Positions 44,416 through 56,137 of a stretch of DNA of 64,000 nt are shown piece by piece (position 1 is the stretch's first letter; the number at the start of each line of letters is the position of its first letter). Source of the DNA: Enterobacter ludwigii (GTDB taxonomy: Bacteria > Pseudomonadota > Gammaproteobacteria > Enterobacterales > Enterobacteriaceae); assembly GCF_001750725.1 (NCBI RefSeq), contig NZ_CP017279.1:3844001-3908000 (forward strand), read 5' to 3'. The position numbers were made by a program, and so were the translations under genes. The notes below the pieces were generated by a model that ran no database searches, was not told the origin of the DNA, and saw only the letters and a program-made list of their open reading frames with translations.

Positions 44416-45378
44416 GTGACAGTGGAGTCAGAAGTGCCAGAAATTAATATTAAACAACCTCAAACTACTGATGGGATTAAACCGCAGTTACGTACGGTGG
44501 ACCTTAATCTGCTCACGGTATTTGATGCTGTCATGCAGGAGCAGAATATCACCCGGGCGGCACATACGTTGGGGATGTCTCAGCCCGCGGTCAGTAATGC
44601 TGTCGCCAGACTTAAGGTTATGTTTAACGACGAGTTATTCGTTCGTTACGGGAGAGGAATACAGCCTACCGCACGGGCATTCCAGTTATTCGGCTCTATC
44701 CGTCAGGCGTTGCAGCTGGTTCAGAACGAGCTGCCAGGGTCAGGCTTTGAACCTTTAAGCAGTGAGCGTGTATTCAATCTTTGTGTTTGCAGTCCGTTAG
44801 ATAATTATTTGACGTCGATTATTTATAATAAAGTTGAAGAGATCGCTCCCAATATCCATCTGGTTTTTAAATCATCCTTAAATCAAAACACCGAGCATCA
44901 GTTACGCTACCAGGAGACTGAGTTCGTTCTGGGATATGAAGAATTTCGACGTCCTGAATTTTCTTGCGTTCCGCTGTTTAAAGATGAAATGGTGTTGGTC
45001 GCCAGTAAAAAGCACCCCCGACTCAATTCTCCGCTTCGGGAAAGTGACGTTTATAGCGAGCAGCATGCTGTTGTTGCGCTCGACAGATATGCTTCCTTTA
45101 GCCTGCCGTGGTATGACACGGCGGATAAACAGGCAAGCGTTGCTTATCAGGGAATGGCAATGGTCAGCGTATTGAACGTGGTCTCGCAGACACATCTGGT
45201 GGCTATTGCACCACGCTGGCTGGCTGAAGAGTTTTCCGGTCAACTACAACTGCAAATGTTGCCGTTGCCGCTCAAGCTGAATAGCCGTACCTGCTATCTC
45301 TCCTGGCATGAAGCCGCCGGTCGGGATAAAGGGCACCAGTGGATGGAAGAGTTGCTGATCAGTATTTGCCGTCGATAA
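44416..45378 (+). CDS. leuO: LysR-type global regulator and H-NS antagonist
   Basis: The N-terminal helix-turn-helix ([23 protein letters not shown]) is followed by the LysR effector domain. Two GTG starts are possible. The one used here, after GGGAG, gives 320 residues. A second GTG at 44434, after GGAG, gives [10 protein letters not shown] and 314 residues, aligning residue for residue with the E. coli start. LeuO relieves H-NS silencing at many loci in stationary phase and amino-acid stress. It is divergent from leuLABCD and upstream of ilvIH. Confidence 0.96.
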   Translation: MTVESEVPEINIKQPQTTDGIKPQLRTVDLNLLTVFDAVMQEQNITRAAHTLGMSQPAVSNAVARLKVMFNDELFVRYGRGIQPTARAFQLFGSIRQALQLVQNELPGSGFEPLSSERVFNLCVCSPLDNYLTSIIYNKVEEIAPNIHLVFKSSLNQNTEHQLRYQETEFVLGYEEFRRPEFSCVPLFKDEMVLVASKKHPRLNSPLRESDVYSEQHAVVALDRYASFSLPWYDTADKQASVAYQGMAMVSVLNVVSQTHLVAIAPRWLAEEFSGQLQLQMLPLPLKLNSRTCYLSWHEAAGRDKGHQWMEELLISICRR

Positions 45379-45384
45379 GCGCAT

Positions 45385-45427
45385 CAGGATAAATTGCATC
45401 TTCGCGTGTGATTTATCCTGGTTTTTT
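45385..45427 (+). terminator. leuO terminator
   Basis: CAGGATAAAT (45385-45394) and ATTTATCCTG (45411-45420) form a perfect 10-bp stem with a 16-nt loop, followed by GTTTTTTC. Confidence 0.8.
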
Positions 45428-45758
45428 CTCTGTTATTGTTATTTTATTCTGTTGTGAATTTTTTCTTATTGCTCTCTGGCTCGCAAAAATAGATGATTTC
45501 CTGAATCGACGCGCTTTTCAGCGATGATTAATCATCTCGTCCTCTAATACCAGATGAATTGACCATATCCTTCCTTAATACCTGTTTTTTCTGCTTTGCG
45601 AACCGTTTAGCTCACCCGGTCTGCTAATTGCCTGCCTCATAACGAGCGGTTAAGGTAACGATCACTCTGCAAAATATAAGATTGGTTTAACCCAGTCGTA
45701 AGACGGTGCGGAAATGAATTCTGCAGCTCGTCTATAACAAAATGCCTGGAGGCAAAGC
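45428..45758 (+). promoter_or_regulatory. ilvIH upstream control region
   Basis: About 330 bp, AT-rich in its left half, without a gene. In E. coli the long ilvIH upstream region binds several Lrp dimers cooperatively and Lrp activates the promoter. I cannot fix individual Lrp sites or the promoter by eye. Confidence 0.5.
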
Positions 45759-47483
45759 ATGGAGATGTTGTCTGGCGCGGAAATGGTCGTTCGATCGTTA
45801 ATCGATCAGGGCGTGAAGCAAGTGTTCGGTTATCCCGGCGGCGCAGTCCTGGATATTTATGATGCGCTTCATACGGTAGGCGGCATTGACCATGTTTTAG
45901 TACGCCACGAGCAGGCGGCGGTGCATATGGCTGACGGGCTGGCCCGCGCGACAGGTGAAGTAGGCGTGGTATTAGTGACGTCCGGTCCCGGCGCGACAAA
46001 CGCCATCACCGGCATTGCCACGGCGTATATGGACTCTATCCCGCTGGTTATTCTTTCCGGCCAGGTGGCGACGTCACTGATCGGCTACGACGCGTTCCAG
46101 GAGTGCGACATGGTGGGAATTTCACGTCCCGTTGTGAAGCACAGCTTCCTGGTTAAGCAAACTGAAGACATCCCGGGGATATTGAAAAAAGCCTTCTGGC
46201 TGGCAGCAAGCGGGCGTCCCGGCCCGGTGGTGGTCGATCTGCCGAAAGATATCTTGAACCCGGCGAACAAGCTTCCTTATGTCTGGCCGGAGTCGGTGAG
46301 CATGCGTTCATATAACCCAACGACGCAGGGCCACAAGGGGCAGATCAAACGTGCCTTGCAAACGCTGCTGGCCGCCAAAAAACCGGTAGTCTATGTCGGT
46401 GGTGGGGCAATCAATTCTGCCTGTGAAGGGCAGCTTCGGGAGCTTATCGAGAAACTCAATCTTCCCGTTGCGTCGTCGCTGATGGGGCTGGGCGCTTTCC
46501 CGGCAACTCACCGTCAGGCTCTGGGGATGCTGGGTATGCATGGTACCTATGAAGCCAACATGACGATGCACCATTCCGATGTGATCTTTGCCGTCGGCGT
46601 GCGCTTTGACGATCGCACCACCAACAATCTGGCGAAATACTGCCCGAACGCCACCGTGCTTCATATTGATATCGATCCCACCTCTATTTCGAAAACGGTG
46701 TCTGCGGATGTGCCGATCGTCGGTGATGCCCGCCAGGTGCTGGAGCAAATGCTGGATCTGCTGGCACAGGAGCCGCCTTCCCAGCCGCTGGATGAGATCC
46801 GTGACTGGTGGCAGCAGATCGAACAATGGCGCGCGCGTCAGTGCCTGAAGTATGACACGCAAAGCGACAGCATTAAGCCGCAGGCGGTGATCGAAACTAT
46901 CTGGCGGCTGACGAAAGGCGAGGCATACGTGACGTCTGACGTGGGTCAGCATCAGATGTTTGCCGCCCTTTACTATCCGTTTGATAAACCGCGCCACTGG
47001 ATTAACTCCGGAGGGTTAGGAACGATGGGCTTTGGCTTGCCTGCCGCACTGGGCGTCAAGCTGGCTCTGCCTGACGAAACCGTCGTCTGCGTGACGGGAG
47101 ACGGCAGTATTCAGATGAACATCCAGGAGCTGTCGACGGCCCTTCAGTATGAGCTGCCGGTACTGGTGCTGAACCTGAATAACGGTTATCTCGGGATGGT
47201 GAAGCAGTGGCAGGATATGATCTACTCTGGTCGTCACTCTCAGTCCTACATGACGTCACTGCCGGACTTTGTTCGTCTGGCTGAAGCCTACGGCCATATT
47301 GGGATGCGAGTGACCGATCCGGCAGAGCTGGAAACGAAGCTCGGTGAAGCGCTTGAGCACGTTAAAAATAACCGCCTCGTTTTTATGGATGTCATTGTTG
47401 ATGGCACCGAGCACGTATACCCGATGCATATTCGCGGTGGTGGTATGGATGAAATGTGGTTAAGCAAAACGGAGAGAACCTGA
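45759..47483 (+). CDS. ilvI: Acetolactate synthase III, catalytic subunit
   Basis: A thiamine-diphosphate and FAD enzyme that makes acetolactate and acetohydroxybutyrate for valine, leucine and isoleucine. The 574-residue protein carries the ThDP-activating Glu51 ([13 protein letters not shown]) and the C-terminal cofactor motif starting [12 protein letters not shown] and ending [15 protein letters not shown] precedes the ATG. IlvH begins 1 nt after the stop codon. Confidence 0.98.
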   Translation: MEMLSGAEMVVRSLIDQGVKQVFGYPGGAVLDIYDALHTVGGIDHVLVRHEQAAVHMADGLARATGEVGVVLVTSGPGATNAITGIATAYMDSIPLVILSGQVATSLIGYDAFQECDMVGISRPVVKHSFLVKQTEDIPGILKKAFWLAASGRPGPVVVDLPKDILNPANKLPYVWPESVSMRSYNPTTQGHKGQIKRALQTLLAAKKPVVYVGGGAINSACEGQLRELIEKLNLPVASSLMGLGAFPATHRQALGMLGMHGTYEANMTMHHSDVIFAVGVRFDDRTTNNLAKYCPNATVLHIDIDPTSISKTVSADVPIVGDARQVLEQMLDLLAQEPPSQPLDEIRDWWQQIEQWRARQCLKYDTQSDSIKPQAVIETIWRLTKGEAYVTSDVGQHQMFAALYYPFDKPRHWINSGGLGTMGFGLPAALGVKLALPDETVVCVTGDGSIQMNIQELSTALQYELPVLVLNLNNGYLGMVKQWQDMIYSGRHSQSYMTSLPDFVRLAEAYGHIGMRVTDPAELETKLGEALEHVKNNRLVFMDVIVDGTEHVYPMHIRGGGMDEMWLSKTERT

Positions 47484-47484
47484 T

Positions 47485-47976
47485 ATGCGCCGGATATTAT
47501 CTGTTTTACTGGAAAACGAGTCTGGCGCACTGTCGCGCGTCATTGGCCTTTTTGCACAGCGCGGCTATAACATTGAAAGCCTGACCGTTGCGCCGACTGA
47601 CGATCCGACGCTGTCGCGCATGACCATCCAGACCGTCGGCGATGCCAAAGTGCTTGAGCAGATCGAGAAACAGCTGCATAAGCTGGTCGATGTTCTGCGC
47701 GTCAGCGAGCTGGGGCAGGGTGCCTACGTTGAGCGAGAGGTCATGCTGGTGAAAATCCAGGCCAGCGGTTACGGGCGCGAGGAAGTGAAACGTAACACGG
47801 ATATCTTCCGTGGGCAGATTATAGACGTCACGCCTTCTATATATACGGTTCAGCTGGCCGGAACGAGTGACAAGCTGGATGCCTTCCTGGCATCTGTGCG
47901 GGATGTGGCAAAAATTGTTGAGGTTGCGAGATCGGGCGTTGTTGGCCTGTCACGCGGCGATAAGATCATGCGTTAG
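47485..47976 (+). CDS. ilvH: Acetolactate synthase III, regulatory subunit
   Basis: A 163-residue ACT-domain protein that raises IlvI activity and confers valine inhibition. The N-terminal ACT domain ([20 protein letters not shown], then [14 protein letters not shown]) holds the valine site, and a C-terminal domain follows. Length equals E. coli. A strong terminator lies 25 nt downstream. Confidence 0.98.
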   Translation: MRRILSVLLENESGALSRVIGLFAQRGYNIESLTVAPTDDPTLSRMTIQTVGDAKVLEQIEKQLHKLVDVLRVSELGQGAYVEREVMLVKIQASGYGREEVKRNTDIFRGQIIDVTPSIYTVQLAGTSDKLDAFLASVRDVAKIVEVARSGVVGLSRGDKIMR

Positions 47977-48001
47977 TTGTCTAAAAGGTTCGCCTCTTTC
48001 T

Positions 48002-48030
48002 GCCCGGTCACCAAAGCCGGGCTTTTTTTT
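48002..48030 (+). terminator. ilvIH terminator
   Basis: GCCCGG-9 nt-CCGGGC followed by eight T. Confidence 0.85.
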
Positions 48031-48155
48031 GTGTAATCAGCCGACAACAGAGATAAAAGCGGTTGCCGCGAAGGCTATTCTGCGTTTAGATGTTAAAAGA
48101 TTTAACCATAACCTTGCCAAGGCCATGGACTCTTTTCATTTTTTAAGGGGCAATT

Positions 48156-49163
48156 GTGAAACTGGATGAAATCGCCCGGCTAGCCGGCGTGTCACGAACA
48201 ACGGCCAGCTATGTGATTAACGGTAAAGCAAAGCAGTACCGTGTCAGCGATAAGACCGTTGAAAAAGTTATGGCGGTGGTTCGTGAACATAACTACCATC
48301 CGAATGCTGTCGCAGCTGGCCTGCGTGCCGGACGCACCCGCTCTATTGGCCTGGTGATCCCGGATCTGGAAAACACCAGCTATACCCGTATCGCCAACTA
48401 TCTTGAACGTCAGGCGCGCCAGCGTGGTTATCAGTTGCTGATTGCCTGCTCGGAAGACCAGCCCGACAACGAGATGCGCTGTATTGAGCATCTGCTCCAG
48501 CGTCAGGTCGATGCCATCATCGTCTCCACCTCTTTACCGCCTGAACACCCGTTTTATCAGCGCTGGGCGAACGACCCATTCCCGATTGTGGCGCTGGATC
48601 GTGCGCTCGACAGGGAGCATTTCACGAGCGTCGTCGGTGCCGATCAGGATGATGCCGAGATGCTGGGGGCAGAGCTGAGAACCTTCCCGGCTGAAACGGT
48701 GCTGTATCTGGGGGCGCTGCCTGAACTGTCAGTCAGCTTCCTGCGTGAACAGGGGTTCAGAACCGCCTGGAAAGACGATCCCCGTGAGGTGCACTACCTC
48801 TATGCCAACAGCTATGAACGTGAAGCGGCCGCACAGCTTTTCGAGAAATGGCTGGAAACGCACCCGATGCCGCAGGCGCTATTCACCACCTCATTTGCTC
48901 TGCTGCAGGGGGTGATGGATGTGACCTTACGCCGTGAGGGTAAACTGCCTTCCGACCTGGCCATCGCGACCTTCGGTGATAACGAGCTGCTCGACTTCCT
49001 CCAGTGCCCGGTTCTGGCGGTGGCTCAACGCCATCGTGATGTGGCTGAACGCGTGCTGGAAATTGTGCTGGCAAGTCTGGACGAGCCGCGTAAACCGAAG
49101 CCGGGTCTGACGCGTATTAAACGTAATCTTTACCATCGCGGAATTTTGAGCCGCCATAAATGA
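48156..49163 (+). CDS. cra: Catabolite repressor/activator (fructose repressor)
   Basis: A LacI-family regulator of carbon flow, displaced from DNA by fructose 1-phosphate or fructose 1,6-bisphosphate. It represses glycolytic genes and activates gluconeogenic ones. The GTG start follows AAGGGGC and gives 335 residues (E. coli 334). The helix-turn-helix [19 protein letters not shown] is nearly at the N-terminus, followed by the hinge and the effector domain. Also called fruR. It has its own terminator. Confidence 0.98.
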   Translation: MKLDEIARLAGVSRTTASYVINGKAKQYRVSDKTVEKVMAVVREHNYHPNAVAAGLRAGRTRSIGLVIPDLENTSYTRIANYLERQARQRGYQLLIACSEDQPDNEMRCIEHLLQRQVDAIIVSTSLPPEHPFYQRWANDPFPIVALDRALDREHFTSVVGADQDDAEMLGAELRTFPAETVLYLGALPELSVSFLREQGFRTAWKDDPREVHYLYANSYEREAAAQLFEKWLETHPMPQALFTTSFALLQGVMDVTLRREGKLPSDLAIATFGDNELLDFLQCPVLAVAQRHRDVAERVLEIVLASLDEPRKPKPGLTRIKRNLYHRGILSRHK

Positions 49164-49169
49164 AATGAC

Positions 49170-49195
49170 GGGGCGGAGAAATCTGCCCCCTTTTG
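49170..49195 (+). terminator. cra terminator
   Basis: GGGGCGGA-gaaa-TCTGCCCC gives an 8-bp stem (one G-U pair) closed by a GNRA tetraloop, then CTTTT, starting 7 nt after the cra stop. Confidence 0.75.
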
Positions 49196-49680
49196 ACGAA
49201 ATAATTCGCCGGGATAATTCCCGTAGAGAAATTAGGATAATTCTTGCGAATTTACTTTCTGCTATTTTTCTTAATTCATTTTGGCGTTTAATGGTTCCTT
49301 TAAAGGACGTTTAAACGATTTTAAATGCCTGTCTTTGTATTATTTTGTTACAAACCCTCTTCCGGCGATGAATATTCAGACGTTTTTCCTTCTCCTGTGC
49401 CAGCTTGCACGGCAACCGCTGCGTTTCGCGAGCCCTGGGGTGAATCTGGCGCTGTTATCCCCTGAGAATCTGTCATAAAATGCTGCCCGCGTCGCAAACT
49501 GACACTTTATATTTATCTGCGATGATATTGAGTGAGCCTTAACGCTAGTGTGCATATTCGGTTTTTTTCTTACAAATATTCATAACGTTAATTTTGCCTC
49601 GCCAGTTGTGCAGTTATTAACCGGGACTGTTTATCTCTGTAAATAGAGGCCTTTCGGGCCTGTATAGGGAGAGTCCTGGC
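49196..49680 (+). other. cra-mraZ intergenic region
   Basis: About 485 bp without a supported gene. A 65-codon open stretch at 49281-49478 has no clear ribosome site and no recognisable sequence. A short AGGCC-tttcg-GGCCT hairpin lies at 49647-49661. E. coli also has a long non-coding gap here. Confidence 0.5.
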
Positions 49681-49710
49681 TTGACAAGCTTTTCCCTCGC
49701 TCCGTAAACT
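49681..49710 (+). promoter_or_regulatory. Pmra, main promoter of the dcw cluster
   Basis: TTGACA (consensus -35) and TAAACT (-10, four of six) with an 18-bp spacer. Sequence and place match the E. coli Pmra promoter, which drives the early dcw genes. Confidence 0.75.
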
Positions 49711-49718
49711 CCTTTAGG

Positions 49719-49744
49719 TGGGAATTTGTGGGTTAAAGTGGTGA
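49719..49744 (+). promoter_or_regulatory. MraZ operator repeats
   Basis: TGGGAA, TGGGTT and TGGTGA repeat every 10 bp directly downstream of Pmra, the form of MraZ operators (TGGGN repeats on one face of the helix). MraZ represses its own operon. The third repeat departs from the TGGG core. Confidence 0.75.
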
Positions 49745-49761
49745 GGAGGGGTGAGACTGGC

Positions 49762-50220
49762 ATGTTCCGTGGAGCTACGTTAGTCAATCTCGACAGCAAA
49801 GGGCGTTTATCGGTACCAACCCGATACCGCGACCAGCTGATTGAGAACGCTACGGGTCAAATGGTTTGCACCATTGACATCAACTCCCCCTGCCTGCTGC
49901 TTTACCCCTTACCTGAATGGGAAATTATTGAGCAAAAGCTGTCGCGACTGTCGAGCATGAACCCGCAGGAACGCCGCGTGCAGCGGTTGTTATTGGGACA
50001 TGCCAGTGAATGTCAGATGGATAGCGCAGGCCGGTTACTGATTGCCCCTGTGTTACGGCAACATGCCGGTCTGACCAAAGAAGTGATGCTGGTCGGGCAG
50101 TTCAACAAGTTTGAACTGTGGGATGAAACGACCTGGTATCAACAGGTCAAGGAAGATATCGACGCTGAGCAGTCTGATTCCGCGACATTATCGGAACGGC
50201 TGCAGGACTTGTCTCTATAA
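49762..50220 (+). CDS. mraZ: Transcriptional regulator MraZ
   Basis: A 152-residue protein of two AbrB/SpoVT-type halves with the [13 protein letters not shown] and [13 protein letters not shown] motifs; it forms a ring that binds the upstream repeats and represses the dcw operon. The ATG follows GGAGGGGTGA. A GTG 36 nt upstream, inside the operator, is not used. It is the first gene of the cluster, followed 2 bp later by rsmH. Confidence 0.97.
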   Translation: MFRGATLVNLDSKGRLSVPTRYRDQLIENATGQMVCTIDINSPCLLLYPLPEWEIIEQKLSRLSSMNPQERRVQRLLLGHASECQMDSAGRLLIAPVLRQHAGLTKEVMLVGQFNKFELWDETTWYQQVKEDIDAEQSDSATLSERLQDLSL

Positions 50221-50222
50221 AT

Positions 50223-51164
50223 ATGATGGAAAATTACAAACATAAAACGGTGCTGCTGGATGAGGCCGTTAACGGCCTGAATATTCGTCCGGACGGCATC
50301 TACATTGATGGCACTTTTGGTCGCGGTGGCCACTCGCGCTTAATCCTCTCCCAGCTTGGAGCGGAAGGGCGTCTGTTGGCAATCGATCGCGATCCGCAGG
50401 CGATTGCCGTTGCGCAAACCATCGATGACCCACGCTTTTCCATCGTGCATGGACCTTTCTCAGCGCTCGCTGATTATGTTGCCGAGCGCGGCCTGACGGG
50501 CAAGATCGACGGAATCCTTCTCGATCTTGGCGTCTCTTCACCCCAGCTTGATGATGCTGAACGCGGCTTCTCCTTTATGCGCGATGGTCCACTGGACATG
50601 CGCATGGATCCTACTCGCGGTCAGTCTGCCGCCGAGTGGTTACAGACCGCGGACGAAGCGGATATTGCCTGGGTGATCAAAACCTTCGGCGAAGAGCGTT
50701 TTGGCAAGCGTATCGCGCGCGCCATCGTTGAGCGTAACCGCATTGAGCCGATGACCCGCACAAAAGAGCTGGCCGAGGTGATCGCGGCGGCGACGCCGGT
50801 GAAGGATAAGCACAAACATCCCGCGACCCGTACCTTCCAGGCGGTTCGTATCTGGGTAAACAGTGAACTGGAGGAAATAGAGCTGGCGCTAAAAAGCTCG
50901 CTCGACGTGCTGGCCCCGGGTGGGCGGTTATCCATCATCAGCTTCCATTCGCTGGAAGACCGCATTGTGAAGCGCTTTATGCGTGAACAAAGCCGCGGTC
51001 CACAGGTTCCAGCGGGGCTGCCGATGACGGAAGAACAACTCAGGAAGCTGGGTGGCCGTCAGTTGCGAGCATTAGGCAAGTTGATGCCGGGCGAAGAAGA
51101 AGTGGCACAGAATCCACGCGCCCGTAGTTCAGTGCTGCGTGTTGCAGAGAGGACGAACGCATGA
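50223..51164 (+). CDS. rsmH: 16S rRNA (cytosine1402-N4)-methyltransferase
   Basis: Also called MraW. It adds the N4 methyl to C1402 of 16S rRNA, tuning the decoding site. The 313-residue protein has the AdoMet motif [14 protein letters not shown] and the [20 protein letters not shown] segment. The end overlaps ftsL by 4 bp, so the ribosomal gene is translationally tied to division genes. Confidence 0.98.
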   Translation: MMENYKHKTVLLDEAVNGLNIRPDGIYIDGTFGRGGHSRLILSQLGAEGRLLAIDRDPQAIAVAQTIDDPRFSIVHGPFSALADYVAERGLTGKIDGILLDLGVSSPQLDDAERGFSFMRDGPLDMRMDPTRGQSAAEWLQTADEADIAWVIKTFGEERFGKRIARAIVERNRIEPMTRTKELAEVIAAATPVKDKHKHPATRTFQAVRIWVNSELEEIELALKSSLDVLAPGGRLSIISFHSLEDRIVKRFMREQSRGPQVPAGLPMTEEQLRKLGGRQLRALGKLMPGEEEVAQNPRARSSVLRVAERTNA

Positions 51165-51526
51165 TCGGCAGAGTGACAGAGACCCTAAGCAAAGTTAAGG
51201 ATTCGTTAGGAAGCAACGAGCGCCATGCCTTGCCTGGCGTGATCGGCGACGATCTTTTGCGGTTTGGGAAACTGCCACTCTGTCTGTTCATTTGCATCAT
51301 TGTCACGGCCGTCACGGTGGTCACGACTGCCCACCACACACGCTTATTAACTGCGCAACGCGAGCAGATGGTACTGGAACGCGATGCGCTGGATATTGAA
51401 TGGCGAAACCTGATCCTTGAAGAAAATGCGCTCGGCGATCACAGCCGGGTTGAACGGATCGCAACGGAAAAGCTGCAATTGCAGCATGTTGATCCTTCTC
51501 AGGAAAATATTGTAGTACAAAAATAA
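51161..51526 (+). CDS. ftsL: Cell division protein FtsL
   Basis: A 121-residue bitopic membrane protein. A short cytoplasmic tail precedes a membrane segment at about 38-58 ([17 protein letters not shown]) and a periplasmic coiled coil with a leucine-rich heptad pattern. With FtsB and FtsQ it activates the FtsWI septal synthase. It starts inside rsmH and lies 15 bp before ftsI. Confidence 0.97.
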   Translation: MIGRVTETLSKVKDSLGSNERHALPGVIGDDLLRFGKLPLCLFICIIVTAVTVVTTAHHTRLLTAQREQMVLERDALDIEWRNLILEENALGDHSRVERIATEKLQLQHVDPSQENIVVQK

Positions 51527-51541
51527 GGGAAAACGCGACGC

Positions 51542-53308
51542 ATGAGAGCAGCGGCAAAAACGCTTAAACCAAAACGTCAGGAAGAACAGGCCAACTTTAT
51601 CAGTTGGCGTTTTGCGTTGCTTTGCGGCTGCATTTTACTGGCGCTGGGTTTCCTGCTGGGACGCGTGGCATGGTTGCAAATCATCGCCCCTGACATGCTG
51701 GTTCGACAGGGCGACATGCGTTCCCTTCGCGTTCAGGAAGTGTCGACGTCCCGCGGGATGATCACCGACCGCTCAGGCCGTCCACTGGCCGTGAGCGTAC
51801 CGGTTAAAGCCATCTGGGCCGATCCGAAAGAACTGCACGATGCGGGTGGTATTACGCTTGATAACCGCTGGAAGGCGCTCTCGGATGCCCTGAAAATGCC
51901 GCTGGATCAGCTCGCTTCCCGCGTCAACGCCAATCCAAAAGGGCGTTTTATCTATCTGGCGCGTCAGGTCAACCCTGACATGGCGGACTACATTCGTAAG
52001 CTGAAGCTGCCGGGTATTCACCTTCGTGAAGAATCACGCCGCTACTATCCTTCCGGCGAAGTAACCGCTCACCTCATTGGCTTTACCAACGTTGATAGCC
52101 AGGGGATTGAGGGCGTTGAAAAAAGCTTCGATAAGTGGCTCACCGGCCAGCCTGGCGAGCGAATTGTTCGTAAAGACCGCTACGGCCGCGTTATCGAAGA
52201 TATCTCTTCCACGGACAGTCAGGCGGCACACAACCTGGCGCTGAGTATTGATGAGCGTCTGCAGGCATTGGTCTACCGCGAGCTGAACAACGCCGTCGCC
52301 TTCAACAAGGCGGAATCCGGCAGCGCCGTGCTGGTGGACGTCAGTACGGGCGAAGTGCTGGCGATGGCCAACAGCCCGTCCTATAACCCGAACAACTTTA
52401 CCGGCACCGCAAAAGATGCGATGCGTAACCGGGCGATTACCGACGTGTTCGAACCGGGCTCCACGGTGAAACCGATGGTGGTCATGACGGCGCTCCAGCG
52501 TGGCATCGTCAATGAAAACACGGTTCTGAACACGATCCCTTACCGTATTAACGGCCACGAGATTAAAGACGTGGCGCGCTACAGCGAATTGACCCTGACC
52601 GGGGTTTTACAGAAGTCGAGTAACGTTGGCGTTTCAAAGCTGGCGTTAGCGATGCCGTCCTCAGCGTTAGTAGAGACTTACTCACGTTTTGGGCTTGGAA
52701 AGGCGACCAATTTGGGGTTGGTCGGAGAACGCAGTGGCTTATATCCTCAAAAACAACGGTGGTCTGACATAGAGAGGGCCACCTTCTCTTTCGGCTACGG
52801 GCTAATGGTAACGCCGTTACAGTTAGCGCGAGTCTACGCAACGATTGGCAGCTATGGCGTCTATCGTCCGCTGTCCATTACCAAAGTTGATCCACCGGTT
52901 CCGGGTGAGCGTATCTTCCCGGAATCCATCGTGCGTACCGTCGTTCATATGATGGAAAGCGTGGCGCTGCCTGGCGGCGGCGGCGTGAAGGCGGCGATCA
53001 AAGGCTATCGCATCGCCATCAAAACCGGTACCGCGAAAAAAGTGGGGCCAGACGGCCGTTACATCAACAAATACATTGCTTATACCGCAGGCGTTGCGCC
53101 TGCCAGTAATCCGCGTTTTGCGCTGGTGGTCGTCATTAACGATCCACAGGCGGGTAAATACTACGGCGGCGCCGTTTCCGCGCCTGTGTTCGGGGCCATC
53201 ATGGGCGGCGTGTTGCGCACCATGAACATCGAACCGGATGCGCTGGCAACGGGCGAGAAAAGTGAATTTGTAATTAATCAAGGCGAGGGTACAGGTGGCA
53301 GATCGTAA
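51542..53308 (+). CDS. ftsI: Septal peptidoglycan transpeptidase PBP3
   Basis: The class B penicillin-binding protein that cross-links septal wall together with FtsW. The 588-residue protein has one membrane segment (about 24-45), a dimerisation/pedestal domain and the transpeptidase domain. The active-site Ser307 is in GSTVKP, SSN comes next, and KTGT is near 494. No four-residue YRIN/YRIK insertion is present after residue 333. A block around 52670-52850 uses unusual codons. The end overlaps murE by 14 bp. Confidence 0.98.
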   Translation: MRAAAKTLKPKRQEEQANFISWRFALLCGCILLALGFLLGRVAWLQIIAPDMLVRQGDMRSLRVQEVSTSRGMITDRSGRPLAVSVPVKAIWADPKELHDAGGITLDNRWKALSDALKMPLDQLASRVNANPKGRFIYLARQVNPDMADYIRKLKLPGIHLREESRRYYPSGEVTAHLIGFTNVDSQGIEGVEKSFDKWLTGQPGERIVRKDRYGRVIEDISSTDSQAAHNLALSIDERLQALVYRELNNAVAFNKAESGSAVLVDVSTGEVLAMANSPSYNPNNFTGTAKDAMRNRAITDVFEPGSTVKPMVVMTALQRGIVNENTVLNTIPYRINGHEIKDVARYSELTLTGVLQKSSNVGVSKLALAMPSSALVETYSRFGLGKATNLGLVGERSGLYPQKQRWSDIERATFSFGYGLMVTPLQLARVYATIGSYGVYRPLSITKVDPPVPGERIFPESIVRTVVHMMESVALPGGGGVKAAIKGYRIAIKTGTAKKVGPDGRYINKYIAYTAGVAPASNPRFALVVVINDPQAGKYYGGAVSAPVFGAIMGGVLRTMNIEPDALATGEKSEFVINQGEGTGGRS

Positions 53309-54782
53309 TTTGCGCGACCTTCTCGCTCCGTGGGTGCCTAATGCACCGGAGCGAGCACTGCGAGAGATGGTACTGGACAGCCGTGCGGCTGCTTCTGGCG
53401 ATCTTTTTGTGGCGGTGGTCGGTCATCAGGCGGACGGGCGTCGTTATATCCCGCAGGCGATTGCGCAAGGTGTTGCTGCCATTATTGCTGAGGCTAAAGA
53501 TGAGGCAACCGACGGTGAAATCCGTGAAATGCACGGGGTGCCGGTCATCTATCTCAGTCAGTTAAACGAGCGTCTCTCTGCGCTGGCCGGACGTTTCTAT
53601 CACGAACCGTCCGATCGGCTGCGTCTGGTGGGCGTGACAGGTACAAACGGCAAAACCACGACCACGCAGCTCATGGCGCAGTGGGCGCAGCTGCTGGGTG
53701 AAACCGGTGCGGTCATGGGAACTGTCGGTAACGGTCTGTTGGGCAAAGTGAGCCCGACCGAAAACACCACCGGCTCCGCGGTCGACGTACAGCACGTGCT
53801 GGCCGGCCTGGCAGGGCAGGGGGCAACCTTTGCCGCGATGGAAGTCTCTTCCCACGGTCTGGTGCAGCACCGCGTGGCGGCGCTGAAGTTTGCCGCCTCG
53901 GTGTTCACTAACCTGAGCCGCGATCACCTTGATTATCATGGTGATATGGAGCATTACGAAGCGGCGAAATGGCTGCTCTACTCCACCCACCATAGCGGAC
54001 AGGCCATCATCAACGCTGACGACGAAGTCGGTCGCCGCTGGCTGGCGAAGCTGCCGGATGCGGTTGCGGTGTCGATGGAAGACCATATCAACCCGAACTG
54101 CCACGGCCGCTGGCTGAAGGCGGTTGCGGTGGATTATCACGACAGTGGCGCCTCCATTCGTTTTAGCTCCTCATGGGGTGACGGTGAAATTGAAAGCCGT
54201 CTGATGGGCGCGTTTAACGTCAGCAACCTGCTGCTGGCGCTGGCGACGCTGCTGGCGCTGGGTTATCCGATGAACGCGCTGCTGGAAACGGCTAAGCGTC
54301 TGCAGCCGGTATGCGGCCGTATGGAAGTGTTCAGCGCACCGGGCAAACCGACCGTGGTGGTCGATTATGCCCACACGCCGGACGCACTAGAAAAAGCACT
54401 GGAAGCGGCGCGTCTGCACTGCACCGGTAAGCTCTGGTGTGTGTTTGGCTGCGGTGGCGACCGTGATAAGGGCAAACGTCCACTGATGGGTGCCATTGCT
54501 GAACAGTTCGCGGATATTCCGGTTGTGACCGATGACAACCCGCGTACTGAAGAGCCGCGCGCCATTATTAACGACATTCTATCGGGCATGCTGGATGCAG
54601 GCCGCGCCCGCGTGGTGGAAGGCCGTGCGGAAGCCGTGACCAACGCCATCATGCAGGCTCAGGAAAACGACGTTGTGCTGCTGGCCGGGAAAGGCCATGA
54701 GGATTATCAGATTGTTGGCAACCGTCGTCTCGATTATTCGGACCGCGTCACGGCCGCGCGTCTGCTGGGAGTCGTGGCATGA
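53295..54782 (+). CDS. murE: UDP-MurNAc-tripeptide synthetase
   Basis: Adds meso-diaminopimelate to UDP-MurNAc-L-Ala-D-Glu in the cytoplasm. It is a Mur ligase with ATP motif [11 protein letters not shown] and the DAP-recognition motif DNPRTEEPR (DNPR type, not the lysine type). Length 495 residues. The start lies inside the ftsI end and the stop overlaps murF by 4 bp. Confidence 0.98.
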   Translation: MADRNLRDLLAPWVPNAPERALREMVLDSRAAASGDLFVAVVGHQADGRRYIPQAIAQGVAAIIAEAKDEATDGEIREMHGVPVIYLSQLNERLSALAGRFYHEPSDRLRLVGVTGTNGKTTTTQLMAQWAQLLGETGAVMGTVGNGLLGKVSPTENTTGSAVDVQHVLAGLAGQGATFAAMEVSSHGLVQHRVAALKFAASVFTNLSRDHLDYHGDMEHYEAAKWLLYSTHHSGQAIINADDEVGRRWLAKLPDAVAVSMEDHINPNCHGRWLKAVAVDYHDSGASIRFSSSWGDGEIESRLMGAFNVSNLLLALATLLALGYPMNALLETAKRLQPVCGRMEVFSAPGKPTVVVDYAHTPDALEKALEAARLHCTGKLWCVFGCGGDRDKGKRPLMGAIAEQFADIPVVTDDNPRTEEPRAIINDILSGMLDAGRARVVEGRAEAVTNAIMQAQENDVVLLAGKGHEDYQIVGNRRLDYSDRVTAARLLGVVA

Positions 54783-56137
54783 TTAGCATCACCTTAAGTC
54801 AGGCCGCTGCGGTACTGCAGGGCGAGCTGCTGGGTCACGATCTGACCATCGAGGCCGTGACGACCGATACCCGCAAAGTGACCCCGGGTTGTCTGTTTGT
54901 GGCGCTGAAGGGCGAACGTTTTGACGCGCATGATTTTGCACAACAGGCCAGGGAGAATGGTGCAGGGGCGCTGCTGGTCAGCCGTAAACTCGCTGTCGAT
55001 CTGCCGCAGATCGTGGTGAAAGATACCCGTCTGGCATTCGGCGAGCTGGCGGCCTGGGTTCGTCAGCAGGTGCCGACGCGCGTCGTCGCGCTGACCGGTT
55101 CATCAGGCAAAACCTCTGTGAAAGAGATGACTGCGGCCATCCTGAGCCAGTGCGGAAATACGCTTTATACAGCAGGCAACCTTAACAATGATATCGGCGT
55201 GCCGATGACATTACTTCGCCTGACCAAAGAGCATGAATTTGCCGTGATCGAGTTAGGGGCAAACCACCAGGGCGAAATCGCCTGGACCGTGAGCCTGACG
55301 CGCCCGGAAGCAGCGCTGGTGAATAACCTGGCCGCTGCACATCTGGAAGGTTTTGGTTCGCTGGAAGGCGTGGCGAAAGCTAAAGGCGAGATCTATACCG
55401 GCCTGCCGGAAGACGGTATCGCCATTATGAATGCCGACAACAATGACTGGCTGAACTGGCAACAGATCATTGGTTCCCGCAAGACCTGGCGCTTCTCGCC
55501 GAACGCGGCCAACAGTGATTTTACCGCGACCAATATTCATGTGACTTCGCATGGCACGGAATTCACCCTTAATACCCCAACCGGGGGCATTGAGGTGCTT
55601 CTGCCATTGCCGGGTCGTCATAATATCGCCAATGCGCTCGCGGCAGCGGCGCTGTCGATGGCGGTTGGTGCGTCGCATCAGGCGATTAAAACCGGTCTGG
55701 CAAATTTAAAAGCCGTGCCGGGGCGTCTGTTCCCGATCCAGCTTGCGGAAAACAAACTGCTTCTGGATGACTCCTATAACGCGAACGTCGGCTCAATGAC
55801 CGCGGCGGTGCAGGTGTTGTCTGAGATGCCAGGTTATCACGTGCTGGTGGTGGGCGATATGGCTGAGCTGGGTGATGAAAGCGAAGCCTGTCATGTCCAG
55901 GTGGGGGACGCGGCGAAAGCGGCAGGTATTGATTGCGTGCTGAGCGCCGGAAAACTGAGCCAGGCGATTAGCCATGCCAGCGGTGTTGGCGAGCACTTTG
56001 CCGATAAAGCCGCGCTGATTGAACGCCTTAAGGCATTGATGACAGAAAAACAAATTGTGACTGTGTTAGTGAAAGGTTCACGTAGTGCCGCCATGGAAGA
56101 GGTTGTGCACGCATTACAGGAGAACGGGACATGTTAG
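54779..56137 (+). CDS. murF: UDP-MurNAc-pentapeptide synthetase
   Basis: Joins D-Ala-D-Ala to the tripeptide precursor. A 452-residue Mur ligase with P-loop [11 protein letters not shown] and the C-terminal-domain segment [13 protein letters not shown]. It receives the dipeptide made by DdlB further along the cluster. It overlaps murE and mraY. Confidence 0.98.
   Translation: MISITLSQAAAVLQGELLGHDLTIEAVTTDTRKVTPGCLFVALKGERFDAHDFAQQARENGAGALLVSRKLAVDLPQIVVKDTRLAFGELAAWVRQQVPTRVVALTGSSGKTSVKEMTAAILSQCGNTLYTAGNLNNDIGVPMTLLRLTKEHEFAVIELGANHQGEIAWTVSLTRPEAALVNNLAAAHLEGFGSLEGVAKAKGEIYTGLPEDGIAIMNADNNDWLNWQQIIGSRKTWRFSPNAANSDFTATNIHVTSHGTEFTLNTPTGGIEVLLPLPGRHNIANALAAAALSMAVGASHQAIKTGLANLKAVPGRLFPIQLAENKLLLDDSYNANVGSMTAAVQVLSEMPGYHVLVVGDMAELGDESEACHVQVGDAAKAAGIDCVLSAGKLSQAISHASGVGEHFADKAALIERLKALMTEKQIVTVLVKGSRSAAMEEVVHALQENGTC

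Noticed and set aside
49281..49478. 65-codon plus-strand frame between cra and mraZ
   Set aside because: No convincing Shine-Dalgarno and no recognisable sequence; the region is treated as non-coding.
52530..52580. Possible PBP3 four-residue insertion (YRIN) linked to beta-lactam resistance
   Set aside because: YRIN occurs once, as in the wild-type E. coli sequence; it is not duplicated and the protein is the normal 588 residues.
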